From contig CAXNAA020000107.1 of assembly GCA_964200075.2 (NCBI GenBank), forward strand, positions 1 through 27,973: DNA of 27,973 nt, in the 5' to 3' direction. Shown one piece after another: positions 1 through 9,814 of this stretch (within the stretch, counting starts at the first letter, position 1; each line of letters begins with the position of its first letter). The notes beneath the pieces are model-generated. The model was not told the origin of the DNA. It saw only the letters and a list, made by a program, of their open reading frames with translations, and made no database searches. The translations under genes were made by a program, and so were the position numbers. The stretch comes from Sphacelaria rigidula (taxonomy: Eukaryota; Phaeophyceae; Sphacelariales).

Positions 1-1030
1 GACGTAAAAGCTCCAAAAAACACATTTTTCCTGGTTTCTATTTTTGTATACTATAAGAAGCGGCCTCAAACCAGTCACTTTCCTTGGGGCTATCGCGGCA
101 TCAGTCGGGGGCAGGCAAGCGCTCGTATACACAGACTAAAGGCTACCCCCTTCCCCGCTGAGAGATGTTTTCAGTAAAACAGAAATCTTGGCCGAAACTA
201 AAGCCTCTTTGCCCATCCACCAGGACAGACAACTGAATACTATATAATTCGACTTACGGTCGACGAGGGAAAGGGACTGCTGAACCCCTCTCGCGATAAA
301 AAAATAAAGGCAAATAAAAAAGAAAAAGCTCCTGTGCAGACTTTCCTCCTATGTGACCCCGGCTGATGCGCCCACATACACCGAAAGATGTAGATTGGTG
401 CCCAGAATAAATGGGACGACAACACTGTCTTGTCTGTTTGTACGTACGAACCATGAGTGAGGGCGAAGGTGAAGTGGTACTGTTGTATTGGTCAAGGATC
501 CCTGTACCGACAATTTGAAGAATATCGCCAGAGTACAGACGAGTTCGAAAACCATTTATATATCAAATGAAAGCTGAGAGCAAGGGCTTTCGTTTGAACA
601 TCCGTTTGTCTGCTCCTATGAAGATGGGGTCGATAAATGCGGAGTTGAATATTCCTTGAAAATGCGGTGAAACTACGGAAGAGGGATTTCGACGACTAAA
701 AAATTCCATGGAGCAAAAAAACAGATCAATTTTGGAACCGCCGCGAAAAACGGGTTCTAGAAGGATTGGCCCGAAAAAGTGGTTCGTCTGTACAGAACCA
801 ATATTTTTCAAATTTTGAAATGCACTGTTTTGGCCACATCGGTAGGGGCACCGTTGCGGGACCATAGGGCTGGACGAGCTTACATCCAACATGTGCAGAG
901 CACCGTACCCGCTATGTATGCACTCAGTAAGTTGGCAGTTAACAGGTAAAGCCAATGGAAGTACCGTGTAGGTTTCCGGGCCTCATCCAGCAGCGAAAAA
1001 CAGCCGTTACTTTAGTGGAAGAGCAGGACA
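1..1030. other. gene-free flank upstream of the transposase relic
   Basis: I see no conserved protein or RNA gene here. The short open frames on the minus strand (for example 563-955) match no family I know and have no codon pattern like the real genes. The stretch holds a dispersed repeat copy (261-425) and one arm of a candidate transposon terminal repeat (around 486-501). It is probably part of, or flanking, the transposon that carries the broken transposase. Confidence 0.5.
261..425 (+). repeat. dispersed repeat family A, copy 1
   Basis: This segment matches 14876-15027 in the same orientation. Both begin with a GACGAGGGAAA-type block, carry CCCCTCTCGCGATAA followed by an A-rich tract, and end with a block reading AGA(A/G)TAAATGGGAC(G/A)ACAACAC. 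The matching blocks keep the same order and similar spacing over about 150-165 bp, with a more diverged middle. I infer a dispersed repeat, perhaps the end of a transposon. Boundaries were set by eye. Confidence 0.65.
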
Positions 1031-1721
1031 ATGTCGACTCTCACCGAGCGCGGCCGTGACGCTGCAGCAGAGCTTTTTGCTGTCGAGGGCATCTCACAGC
1101 GCAAACATGGATCGATCTTGCAGCAGCAGCAACGTCTTCGCATGACGAGACCCGGGAGGAGGCCGAGACGCCATCCAGCAGGCAGGACGGGAGATTGGTG
1201 TTCCCTGCTCCGGGCTCGCTCCTTGATCCCGGTATTGGGGGCAGTGAACGAAAGCTCAAGGGATGCGGTGGTGCGAGAGACGGTGGCGGCCGGCCGAAGG
1301 GGAGCGTGGGCAAGAAGGCCGCACGACAGCGAGCGTTGGACCTGCGAAAGCAACTTGTACGGGCCATGCCCCAAGCTTTCGAGCTCTCTTCTCGGAGTCT
1401 GGAGGAAGCCTTGGCGGTGTGGAAGGAGATCGCGCCAGAGTTAGCTCAAAAGGCGAGTAAGAGGTTCCTGAACAAGGGCTACAACAAATCCCAAGCGCGG
1501 AAGAAGCTTCGGCTTGCTCGCGACAAGGAAGCCAGTACGGTTATGTGGGACATCGCGGCGCACGACTTTCGGGCGGAGTTGCTGACGTACTTCGAGAAGG
1601 TCAGGAAAGATGCTGGCGTCAACATCAGCGCAGCGGCGTCGGAAGAAGAAGTGAGTGATCGATCTGTCCAACAATTTACTGTATTCTAGGCCTGCATATT
1701 TTGTTGCGCTTAAATTTACTG

Positions 1722-1748
1722 CAGCAGCAGCAGCAGCAGCAGCAGCAG
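1722..1748 (+). repeat. (CAG)9 microsatellite
   Basis: Nine perfect CAG units lie inside the first intron (1651-1960) of the transposase relic. A shorter CAG run sits upstream at about 1121-1130, next to a frame change, where slippage may have shifted the reading frame. Confidence 0.95.
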
Positions 1749-2249
1749 CTTATCAACCGTTTTCACTACCCTGCGGAACAATAGCCGGCACTGACATAAT
1801 TGGTGCCGTTCAACTTGAACCGTTGTACAATCCACAAACGCCTCTGCAGATGAGGGTTGAAACTGTAGTTTATATTGAGCTTGTTCGCCAACAGCAAGCA
1901 TAATTTCAAAAGGCTGAAGTGTTGAGTTCCCGCTGGCACGTTCCCGTTGACATTCAGCAGGCACCTTCTCCGGAGACCAGCCTGTCGAACCGTCAGTGGG
2001 GAGAGATAGCCATACACGCCCTTACCTTAGGGGCGCTGTACCGGCAACAAAACGAAGGAGTCGACCGCAATACCGCCCTACAGGTGGCGGCAGAGGCGGC
2101 GTTTTGTACCCCAGAGACCGTGCGGGAGTGGGAGAGAAGCTTCCTTGTACGCGGCCACATCAAGGTGGCCGCGCTTGGGCGCTGGCAGCGAAACTTCATC
2201 TTGTCTCTCGACGACGGCCTCCTTACCAAATGTAAGCACTGGATTCGCG

Positions 2250-2277
2250 CCAACGGCGGAATACCAACGGCGGAATG
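2250..2277 (+). repeat. 14-bp tandem duplication breaking the transposase frame
   Basis: CCAACGGCGGAAT followed by A (2250-2263) is directly repeated, followed by G (2264-2277). The 14-bp insertion shifts the frame. Without one copy the frame upstream (…WIRAN) and the frame downstream (GGMLSGEANKTAEDF…) join directly. This is a clean, single-event lesion. Confidence 0.9.
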
Positions 2278-3638
2278 CTGTCTGGGGAGGCGAATAAGAC
2301 AGCAGAGGACTTCCGCCAGTTCTTCAACAAGGATATCGTGCCCGAGCTTGAGGAGCTGAAGACGGACACCTTCGATCCGTTCAAGGGGCTATGTATCAGC
2401 AAGGTGGAAGTGGAAGGCAAGCCAAGCCAGCGGTAGATCTCGCTTTGGACTGCAACGGCATGGCTCAAGAAGTTGGGATGCGAGTACCACAGCGGCAAGG
2501 GCGGTCTCTATTTCGACGGCCACGACAAGGAGGAGGTACTTGAGTATCGCAACGACATCCATCTGCCCGCGTTGTTTGGTACTCGCGACCACATGAACGT
2601 GTGGATCAAGATGGACGCTGCTGAGGCGAAGACTTGGGGCGTAGATTCTTCGACAGTGGCGGATTCGGATAAGACCGAAGATGGCGGCATTTGGGTGTGC
2701 GTCGACGATTTGCAGCTACTGCAGTGCGAGCTACCGGATGCTTTGCAAGAAAGGGTCACGAGCAAGCTCAAGTACGTCGACGGCAAGACGGCACTTCTCT
2801 GCTATCATGACGAGAGCATTTTCAGAGGTGAAAACGAGGGGGGTAAATATCTGAGACTTTCGAAGAAAGACATGAAAGCACTTCAATATTATTGTTCGAA
2901 TACAATGCAGTTACTCACGTCCTTCAAGTTGAGGACCTCGAAAGGCTTGACTTCCGGCACAGACAATATAAAAGCTTTTACGGTGGTGTCGGGTAATGCT
3001 TTCTGAGCGAATTTGTCTTTCTCTCTGTCCCCGTTCCCTCATGCGCTTTCCTCGATGGACAACAGTCAATAATGGGCCTGGTGGACCAAAGACATGCATG
3101 TCATGAAGAAGAAGTCGCCAGGATGGGGGATCATGGTGTCCGGGATCATCGTCCACAACGTCGGCTTCGTATCGGCAACACCGGAGAAGATCAAGGAGGC
3201 TGAGAAGATCCGCAAGAATCGATGCGCCGCTTCAGCGGCTGCGGCTCGCCGAGGAGAGAACGTGAAGGAGGAGAAGTATCGCGGCATCGACAAGGTGTAC
3301 GTCGATAGTGCTGGGGATTCGTGGTCGTGCCACCTCTTCGAGTACGGCAAGAACAAGGACGGGTATTGGACCGGCCTCAAGATGCTGGACCATATGGCAG
3401 ACGTCCTTGACATGCTTGTTGTCCTGTACCCCAACTGCAAACCGGTCGGCCTCTTTGATTGGTCGTTTTGCCATGACTGCTTGGCAGAAGGCGCACCAAC
3501 TGTGGCGAGGATGAACGTTGGCGTCGGTGGTAAGAGGAAGGGGGAGGAGCTTGCCTTCATGGATGCCGTCACTCTTCGTGAAAAAAAAACTCGGCTCGAG
3601 CAGGGTACGGTGCAGCACCTGGTCTTTCAAGCGAACGA

Positions 3639-3653
3639 CCCCCCCCCCCCCCC
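3639..3653 (+). repeat. C15 homopolymer at a frame change
   Basis: Fifteen consecutive C bases lie where the transposase frame changes from the frame of 3094-3640 to that of 3654-3825. Either tract slippage in the genome or a sequencing length error could cause this shift. It is the least reliable of the lesions. Confidence 0.9.
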
Positions 3654-4174
3654 TTTTTCGCTCAACATCTTGAGCCGGCGGAGTATGCCGGGAAGCTGAA
3701 GGGGATGCGGCAGACCCTGTGGGAGAGGGGGCTCCTAGTGGAAGGGATGGCGAAGAATGGGGGGAAGGAGAAGGGCCTCGGCAAGAGCATGGAGCATGTT
3801 CTGGGACAGCAGCTGGATTGCAAGGAAGTAAATCCAACCTCGAGCTACTAATGCTGCGCCACGGCGGGACCTGCCTAATGCTCCCGGAGTATCACTGCGA
3901 GTGCAATCCCATGAAGCTCGTTTGGGGCCGCGCAAAGTGCTGGACACGGGAGCACTGCAGCTACTCCTTGGAGGCACTGCGGAAGGATGTGCCGTTGAGC
4001 TTTAGAGCGGAGGACGACAGGCACTCCGTTGCGGTCGTGTAGAGTTACTGTAGAAGGGCGTACACGCACGACCTTGTTTATGAGAAGACTAGTGCCGTAG
4101 GATCTGAGGGGGAGGAGCCCTTTAAGATTTACAAGTCGCACCGTCTCCCTGCACCGTCCGAGTACAAGCTGTGA

Positions 4175-6199
4175 CGCGTGTCCAAGCCCAAACCAGTCTG
4201 TAACTCATTTATGTGCTCTTTGGGCGTTCATGTAGCCACAAGGTTGGGCATGCCTGCAGTTTCGTTACTGTTTTACGCCCTTTTTTGTGTTGCTTTCTCC
4301 TTATTTCGAGCTTTTCCCGAATTTTTTGGTGATGAATGAGTTGGTGCCCTGCGTGCAAGTGTTTACTGATGCCCGGGCGGCCCTTGGCAATGCGCCCGAC
4401 AGGAGTTCAGCGAATACATGACATGAAATTCATGATAAAAGTTCACACTTGCAGTTTTCGAAGTTTTGGAGAGAAAGGAAAGAAAGGAGATATATCGCCA
4501 CGGTCAGGGGTTCAAGATCGACCCTGGTCGTTTTTTTTTTTACTTCAGAAAGCTCGTTTCTCTTGAAGCCTCTGCGATGGGCTCTCAAAAGTTACGGAGG
4601 GTCAATTGTATCGGGGTCCTTGACCAATATACCACCGTAAGAGGTAGTATCATTGTGGTGACTCTTTTATTACTTTGATTCAAAGGGAGCTTGATATCTG
4701 TCGGATGAATAGCCGCTGCTCCTCTTCAAACGACTGACGAAGAGCGCGATTTTTGATTACTGGGGGAGCAACGACATGTTGTGGCGGGTGTCGCAACTAT
4801 CATCTCATGTGTTGTGAAATATCCACTGCCTCATGATGGAGTAATAAATTGAACTGCAGCACCCATTTCTCGCTACACCGGCGGTCATTGCACGGTTTTC
4901 ACAAAACAAGTTGGACCCATTTATCGCGAGGTCCTTTTCGCGTTACTTATTGAAACGCCGAAAATGATATTCATCAGATAGATTAATGGTATACACTGGA
5001 AACAACAGCTTTAAGAACAGCGTACTTTCAAAAATGGGGTTCAAAAGCAAAACATTGATTGTCCTGAAATCTCCAAACCAATTGTGACAACCGACTTTTC
5101 GGACTGGAAACTCCTCAATCAATAATCGTATTTGTTGATGCGTTCTTTTTGTATTGGCTTCCACCAACTCTATACGCCCGCAGCGCTGAGCGAAAGCGAC
5201 TTGCGTTGCTGAATGAATCCCCTCAAAAACGAGACAAAAAAGAGGAGATTTCGCTCAGCGCTGTGGGCGTACAGAGTACGTGGGAGGGAGTCGATAAAAG
5301 GCGAATATCCACGATCGAGGGGCACCAGGTCGGAAAACAAGGTCATGGGCCACAATCAGCTGCATACTCTCACTTCTAGTCCTATCCCTTCCTCAAGACG
5401 AGTCTGTGATGTCGGGGTATCAACCTCTCCCCCGGCGCATACCTCACATTTTGGTATCCCCGAGTGGATCGACACTCCCGCACCACGTCGGCTGTCATCT
5501 AACAAAGCTAGTCGAGCATACTCTCTTGGCTACTCAAATACTTCCTCACGCTTTCAACGATGAAAATCATATATTTTTGAAAGAAAAGTCAAGCTATTGT
5601 AGACGCATCTGGCGGGAACCCAACCAGCATTTATTCCCGCCAAAATTGTGTCAATTATACTACTAGACCACCAGAGCGGCGGCTGGGAACAGGTTTGGGA
5701 ATGCGTTGTTTCAGGGCAGAACCCCATGTTTGTGGCGAACCTCGTTTGTTCAAATGAATTCAATTAAAAAAAACTCCCGGGAAATGTCAGGTTCAGCCTC
5801 GACTACTAGACGCAGTCGCATCGACGCCACTGACAATGAGGGACTGGAAACAAGACACAAGAAAAGAAATCAGACAAATGACCAGAGCCACAACGCCACA
5901 ACACCACGGGGTGTTCTTGTGAAGGGAAAAAACAATCGCAGCGGAACCCAGGAGTACGGGCGATACACGTGCATAAGAGCACCCGCAAAACACTGAAACT
6001 ACTTCGTTTGATTTAATTTTGGGTGCAAGTATCCATCTTCAAACATATCTGCAATTGGTGGAACACCATACACACAGCGGATGCGCTAGTGCCACGCTAA
6101 ACAAAAAAAGAAACAAAAGAAGAACAATGCCAGGAACGGGAAACAGGAACATAAAGCAGGATCATGTATCTAACAGGAACATAAAGCAGCATCATATAT
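4175..6199. other. gene-free stretch between transposon relic and TIPIN gene
   Basis: No conserved protein was recognised on either strand. The open frames (for example 5213-5563, 5706-5996, 6019-6447 on the plus strand) are short and unrecognised. The stretch contains the candidate right terminal repeat of the transposon (4614-4629), a TTATCGCGAGG motif near 4921 that is the inverse of a motif in repeat family A, and the strong hairpin at 5167-5277. Confidence 0.5.
5167..5277. repeat. inverted repeat / hairpin (29-bp arms, 53-bp loop)
   Basis: Positions 5167-5195 and the reverse complement of 5249-5277 agree at 27 of 29 bases. Each arm contains CAGCGCTGAGCGAAA. As RNA or single-stranded DNA this would form a long stem with a 53-base loop. 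It could be a small MITE or foldback remnant. No gene overlaps it. Confidence 0.85.
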
Positions 6200-7636
6200 C
6201 TAAGGCTCGTTGGCGAATAGTCCAGCTATGGGCGACCGCAATGCTAGCGATGCTCCTTCGGCGGGAACATCGGTATTCGCCAACATTCGTCCAAGGGGCG
6301 ACATCGGCGCTCCGCCTGGTGCAGCTTTGCCGTTGTGAGAATGGCGGATGGGTGACGAATGTTCCGCGACGACCTCCCCTGACGTCATGCCAGCACCGCT
6401 GCTTTCCAGAAGTCCATTACTACCGTTTCCAGAGTGTTCTGTTGTAGTGCCGGGAGCCCTCGTCTCCTTGCACCTGTTCGGATCGTCCGTTCCCTCCCTT
6501 ACGGCCATCCTTGTCGGCGGAGCATTCGCCAAATGGGCGTCGTCTTGGTCGCTAGCAGCAGAGACACCTTCCACAGGTGACGTTGCCTGACCCACTGCGC
6601 CTTCGCTCGTTCGCGAGTTCTCCTCCTGCTCCGTCGCCGTGCCATCCGCATACACATCAGCTCTACCTTGTGCTGGCACTCCCGACTTGATGGCCATCTC
6701 ACTGGCACCGCTGTCGGGAGTGACAGTGTTAGCGGCAGACGCTTGCGGCATATCATGGGTCCCATCATCGCCATCGTGCATTGGTAACTCCTCCGTGTCA
6801 TGAGCCTCAACGAGGGTGTCGACAGGCGGAGGCGAAGCACCGGCGGAATCACTAGCGGCTACCTCGAGCGCCGCGGGGGCGACGGTTTCATCGATCAAGG
6901 TTTCAGTAGGCAACGATGAACTGCTGGATTGCATCAAGGTCGCCATTGGAGCGATGGTCTCTACGGAAGATTTTGTTTTTTTCGTAGCCGGTTCTCGTGC
7001 CTCCATCTCTGCAAGAACGGCCTCATCATCCTCAAAATCATCCCCTGTGCCCTGGTTGGGATCCACGTCCATAACGTCTTGCTCAGTCACTTCCTGGCTA
7101 CTGCTAGGTACTGAGCTCGACGCTGCAAACGGTCGCTTTTCTGGCAACACCTCCGCCCCCGTGGCAATAGCTGCCGCCTCCTCTTTCCTCTGCCGCAGCC
7201 GCTCCAGCGCGAGACGGCGGTTGGCTTCCATGCGTTCCCGAACCTCCGCTGATAACCCCCCCGCTGCGGACGCCGCGGGGCTCGATGCCGCTGCTCCATT
7301 TTCTGGCCCATCCACGTTAACATACCTGGTGAGCGTGGGCTGCACTTGCTCGTTCTCGGTGTCGCTTTGCTTCTGCGTGTTATGGGAATCGCTATCCTTG
7401 CTTTTCTTGACAGCTGCCGCTTTTTTCGCCCGGATGCTGTCCACCGCGGACCTGCCGAAGTCGGCCTCCACGACGCGATCCCTTTCCGTGTCGCGAAGCT
7501 CTTGCAAAAGGTTGCGCGTACGCTCCCTGCCCCCCAGCTTCTCCGTGCGACTGGCCAAGTCTTCAAATGCGAGGGAGGGGAAGAGCTGGTAACCCCACTC
7601 CTTGTAGGCGACCATTAAACCCCGCAAGAATTCTGC
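6200..7636 (-). CDS. TIPIN/Swi3/Csm3-type replication fork protection protein, 3' exon (5' part not found)
   Basis: TIPIN pairs with Timeless/Tof1 at the replication fork, couples helicase and polymerase, and supports checkpoint signalling in the nucleus. This exon encodes 478 residues to the TAG at 6200-6202. It starts after a good acceptor (CAG before GCA at 7634-7636) in phase 0, so translation must begin in an upstream exon that I could not identify. The first ~55 residues are the C-terminal half of the Swi3 domain (YKEWGYQLFPSLAFEDLASR…EKLGG). A basic helix at about 7184-7246, RERMEANRRLALERLRQRK, resembles the RPA32-binding motif of TIPIN. The rest is acidic, Ser/Ala/Glu-rich and probably disordered, with two related short motifs near the end (SPLGRMLAN and SPIAGLFAN). 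The tail looks longer than in animal TIPIN. The family call is strong; the gene model is incomplete. Confidence 0.8.
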   Translation of the reverse strand, partial: AEFLRGLMVAYKEWGYQLFPSLAFEDLASRTEKLGGRERTRNLLQELRDTERDRVVEADFGRSAVDSIRAKKAAAVKKSKDSDSHNTQKQSDTENEQVQPTLTRYVNVDGPENGAAASSPAASAAGGLSAEVRERMEANRRLALERLRQRKEEAAAIATGAEVLPEKRPFAASSSVPSSSQEVTEQDVMDVDPNQGTGDDFEDDEAVLAEMEAREPATKKTKSSVETIAPMATLMQSSSSSLPTETLIDETVAPAALEVAASDSAGASPPPVDTLVEAHDTEELPMHDGDDGTHDMPQASAANTVTPDSGASEMAIKSGVPAQGRADVYADGTATEQEENSRTSEGAVGQATSPVEGVSAASDQDDAHLANAPPTRMAVREGTDDPNRCKETRAPGTTTEHSGNGSNGLLESSGAGMTSGEVVAEHSSPIRHSHNGKAAPGGAPMSPLGRMLANTDVPAEGASLALRSPIAGLFANEP

Positions 7637-8389
7637 CTGAACGTGGATAACATATTGAAAAGGAGATTGATGTGTCAGTCAAACGAAAAACCGCACGGGA
7701 CAAAGAAAGCGAGCTTCGTCAGAGAGTCCGTTGGAAGAGGTGAATGCAGCGAACAGCAACGAGGATTCATCCCGCCGTTTCGATTGGACCGTGTCGAAAG
7801 TAGCATGCCACTGTATTCGTTGAGGTTGAGCAATCAAGCGTCGAGAACACGACAATGAGACGCTACCGAGCGTAGTGAGCATCGGCACTGTCACGCGAGG
7901 CGTGATCAAACGGTGAGCTGTCCTCACAGGCCCAGATCCCATTACAGTGCATGCCAGTTCCCACTTTGTATTTGTCTAGCAACAATGCAGGACGTGTGAA
8001 TTTCGACGCAACTGGACTGGACTGGTTGCAAGTGCGTAACGTAATAATTGCCAAGGAAAATCACTGAATGCACAAAGCGGCATGCATATACGGACAATCT
8101 ACACACAAACAGACGGTCAACCGGAGCGCGGGCAATATAGCGGGTACTCTATTCCTTCTCAAGACCTTTTGGTTACTTGGATGTCACGCCCATGCCATAC
8201 ATTGCGTAGCCCTACACGGTAGCTCCCCACAAAAGCGAACACTCAATGGGTCATGTGGTAAAGGTGACACGTGCACAGAGCGGTAGTAGGTGGTACTGAC
8301 ATGGTAGGGTGTTGTGAAAACAACATGAGTACCTGGAGACTACCGCGCCACAACACGTCGGATACTGCGCAATTGTCAGCATTACGAAA

Positions 8390-8640
8390 TGTACTCGGGA
8401 TTACCTGCAGTCCAATCACGGGTAACTTGAGTTGTCGATGGTTCGAGTATTCTGGGGGACTCAGTACTGTTGGCGGTCGCTACTCCAGGTACTCTGGATT
8501 ACCCAATATTGTTGGCAGGCAGTATTTTGGGGTACTCAGGAGTAGTCAATATTTTCGGCAGCAGATACTCCAGGTACTCTGCGATAACCAGTGCTATCGG
8601 CGGTCGTTACTCCACATCTGAGTATTTCGGCCGTCGATAA
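8390..8640. repeat. degenerate ~43-bp minisatellite, block 1
   Basis: About six imperfect units share a core like GATACTCCAGGTACTCT, followed by a variable ATTACC..TATTGTTGGCAG part. Cores at 8481, 8565 and 8608, with a weaker unit at about 8523, give a period of 42-43 bp. Confidence 0.75.
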
Positions 8641-8652
8641 CTAAGGCGCCAG

Positions 8653-9036
8653 ATGCCCTGCGCCCTACTAGAAGTTGCATGTATATCACCGACAGGGTTT
8701 ACCCGACCACCCAAGCTGTGTGCTGCTGCATTGCCGCTGCCCATATACCTGCCCGATTTGCACGCTCCGGCAGTCTACTGCACTGACTGGAAACTTGGTA
8801 TCGAGGAGTGCTTTGTGCTGTCCATTGTAGTGAGTTTGCTTACCACATCAGTGCACACGGTACTACACTTCGGTGTATTGCCCAGGATTATGGGTTTGTT
8901 GATGAAATTGATGTTGGGAGCAAGTCTGGAGTTTCGCGTGGGTTCTACCGACTATTGCAAGATGGATTTTGATGTGGCCCCGCGCTATAGACAGTACCAC
9001 AAGCGGTATCACCCCGATGTCCACCCACCTCGATAA
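8653..9036 (+). other. 127-aa open frame, possible relic exon of an RND/Patched-like membrane protein
   Basis: The frame runs from ATG 8653 to TAA after …HPPR. Its middle contains two hydrophobic stretches. The segment DWKLGIEECFVLSIVV, followed by SVHTVLHFG, resembles the W-x-LG-x-x-E…S-I-V-V-G…SVD-x-x-x-H pattern near the C-terminal end of RND/Patched/Dispatched-type transporters. Against that family, the conserved Asp would be His here and there are about three extra residues. A CAG acceptor just before TCTACTGCACTG (about 8774) and a GTGAGT donor (about 8828) would also fit a single short exon. It lies between two minisatellite blocks. It may be a decayed gene piece or chance; the family hint rests on motif memory only. 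Confidence 0.25.
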
Positions 9037-9109
9037 GTATCTACATTTTCTTACGGTACATCCACTGTACTGTACTCAGTACATGTTATTATCCATCATT
9101 CACAGGGGT

Positions 9110-9385
9110 GCGTACTTGACGATACTCCGAACCAGTCAGTATTTTTGGCAGTCGATAATACACGTGCCCGGGAATACTTACTAGGAATGATGCAATACGC
9201 TACGTGCTGTGGGTTATCCAGTGTTTTTCGCAGTCGATACTCATATATACTCCGGAATAATCAGTATTTTGAAGGATTCAATACTCCTGTACCTCTGGAA
9301 TACCCGATATTTTTTACATTCGATAGTCTTACTGTTATGGAGATACTAGGATATGGCGTATTTTCTGCAGTCGATACTCCAGGTT
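9110..9385. repeat. degenerate ~43-bp minisatellite, block 2
   Basis: Further copies of the same unit are seen, with CAGTCGATACTC cores at about 9231 and 9369, and CAATACTCCTGTACCTCTGG at about 9280. Units contain CAGTATTTTTGGCAGTCGATA-like parts. It is more diverged than block 1. Confidence 0.65.
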
Positions 9386-9814
9386 GGTGATGCTGATCGT
9401 GTGTAGAGTTTCGATGTATCCTATCGTATACCTAAGCCGAAAAGTGTTTGATATTTCGATTCGATACTTCCATACGATGTCTTGTCGACCACGTCACACG
9501 GCACATGCCACACACATGACAGGCGACACCACACGAGCACATGGGCACGAGCACATACACGTCTTGCGCCATACGGCAGGTCCTGACGAATAAGGCACGC
9601 CTTACTTTTTGCCTTAGAACTCATTTTCAGTAAACGGTTGCCTGAGGCGGCAGTAGTTGCCTGAACCACTCCTATCTTTCCAAGGCGCACAGAGGCAAGC
9701 ATAAAATAATGCCGTTAGACGAGAACTCCCCAAAACCGGGGGCTAGGGGACACAAGTACCTCATAACCGTGACCATAACTCTCGGAGGGGCTCCTACGCT
9801 TTGGTCGTAAGAAA

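Larger units (their letters stand above)
1031..4174 (+). pseudogene. DDE transposase relic (IS630/Tc1-mariner-like superfamily)
   Basis: An intact copy would cut and paste its own element. The relic has a basic N-terminal region, a helix-turn-helix-like part (about 1961-2250) and a DDE domain. The first catalytic Asp is in YHDES (codon 2809-2811) and the second in LFDWS..H (codon 3457-3459), followed by ARMNVGVGGK. The last block is PEYHCECNPMKLVWGRAK, where the family has N-x-I-E; the acidic residue is replaced by Lys (codon 3914-3916). An intron 1651-1960 keeps GT-AG and joins in frame; a second probably runs 2828-3065. Lesions: frame change near 1133-1145; a 14-bp duplication at 2250-2277; TAG 2434-2436; a frame problem and TAA (3070-3072) at the second acceptor; frame change at a C15 tract (3639-3653); another near 3825; TAG 4040-4042. 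ATG 1031 is the likely start, TGA 4172-4174 the likely end. The superfamily is firm, the subfamily unsure. Clearly non-functional. Confidence 0.85.
486..4629 (+). mobile_element. candidate degenerate DNA transposon enclosing the transposase relic
   Basis: The transposase relic lies between two inverted segments. Positions 486-501, read on the minus strand, and positions 4614-4629, read on the plus strand, share GG(A/G)TCCTTGACCAATA, 15 of 16 bases. Weaker similarity extends inward, with a CTCTG(G)CGAT...CTC/TTCAAA block in both arms. An IS630/Tc1-like element is expected to have terminal inverted repeats around one transposase gene, which fits. I did not find a convincing TA target duplication, so the true ends may lie further out and the extent is a proposal. 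Confidence 0.35.

Noticed and set aside
1012-1374. Minus-strand open frames opposite the transposase start
   Set aside because: They mirror a GC-rich coding strand and have no family match; treated as shadows.
3094-3699. Treating the longest transposase frame as an intact gene
   Set aside because: It is only the middle of the DDE domain; upstream and downstream parts continue in other frames with stops between.
4480-4530. GGGGTTCAAGATCGACCCTGG as a tRNA T-arm
   Set aside because: No D-arm, anticodon arm or acceptor stem could be matched upstream.
6816-7592. 258-codon plus-strand open frame
   Set aside because: It is the antisense shadow of the TIPIN exon; its Ser-rich translation reflects the opposite strand's codons.
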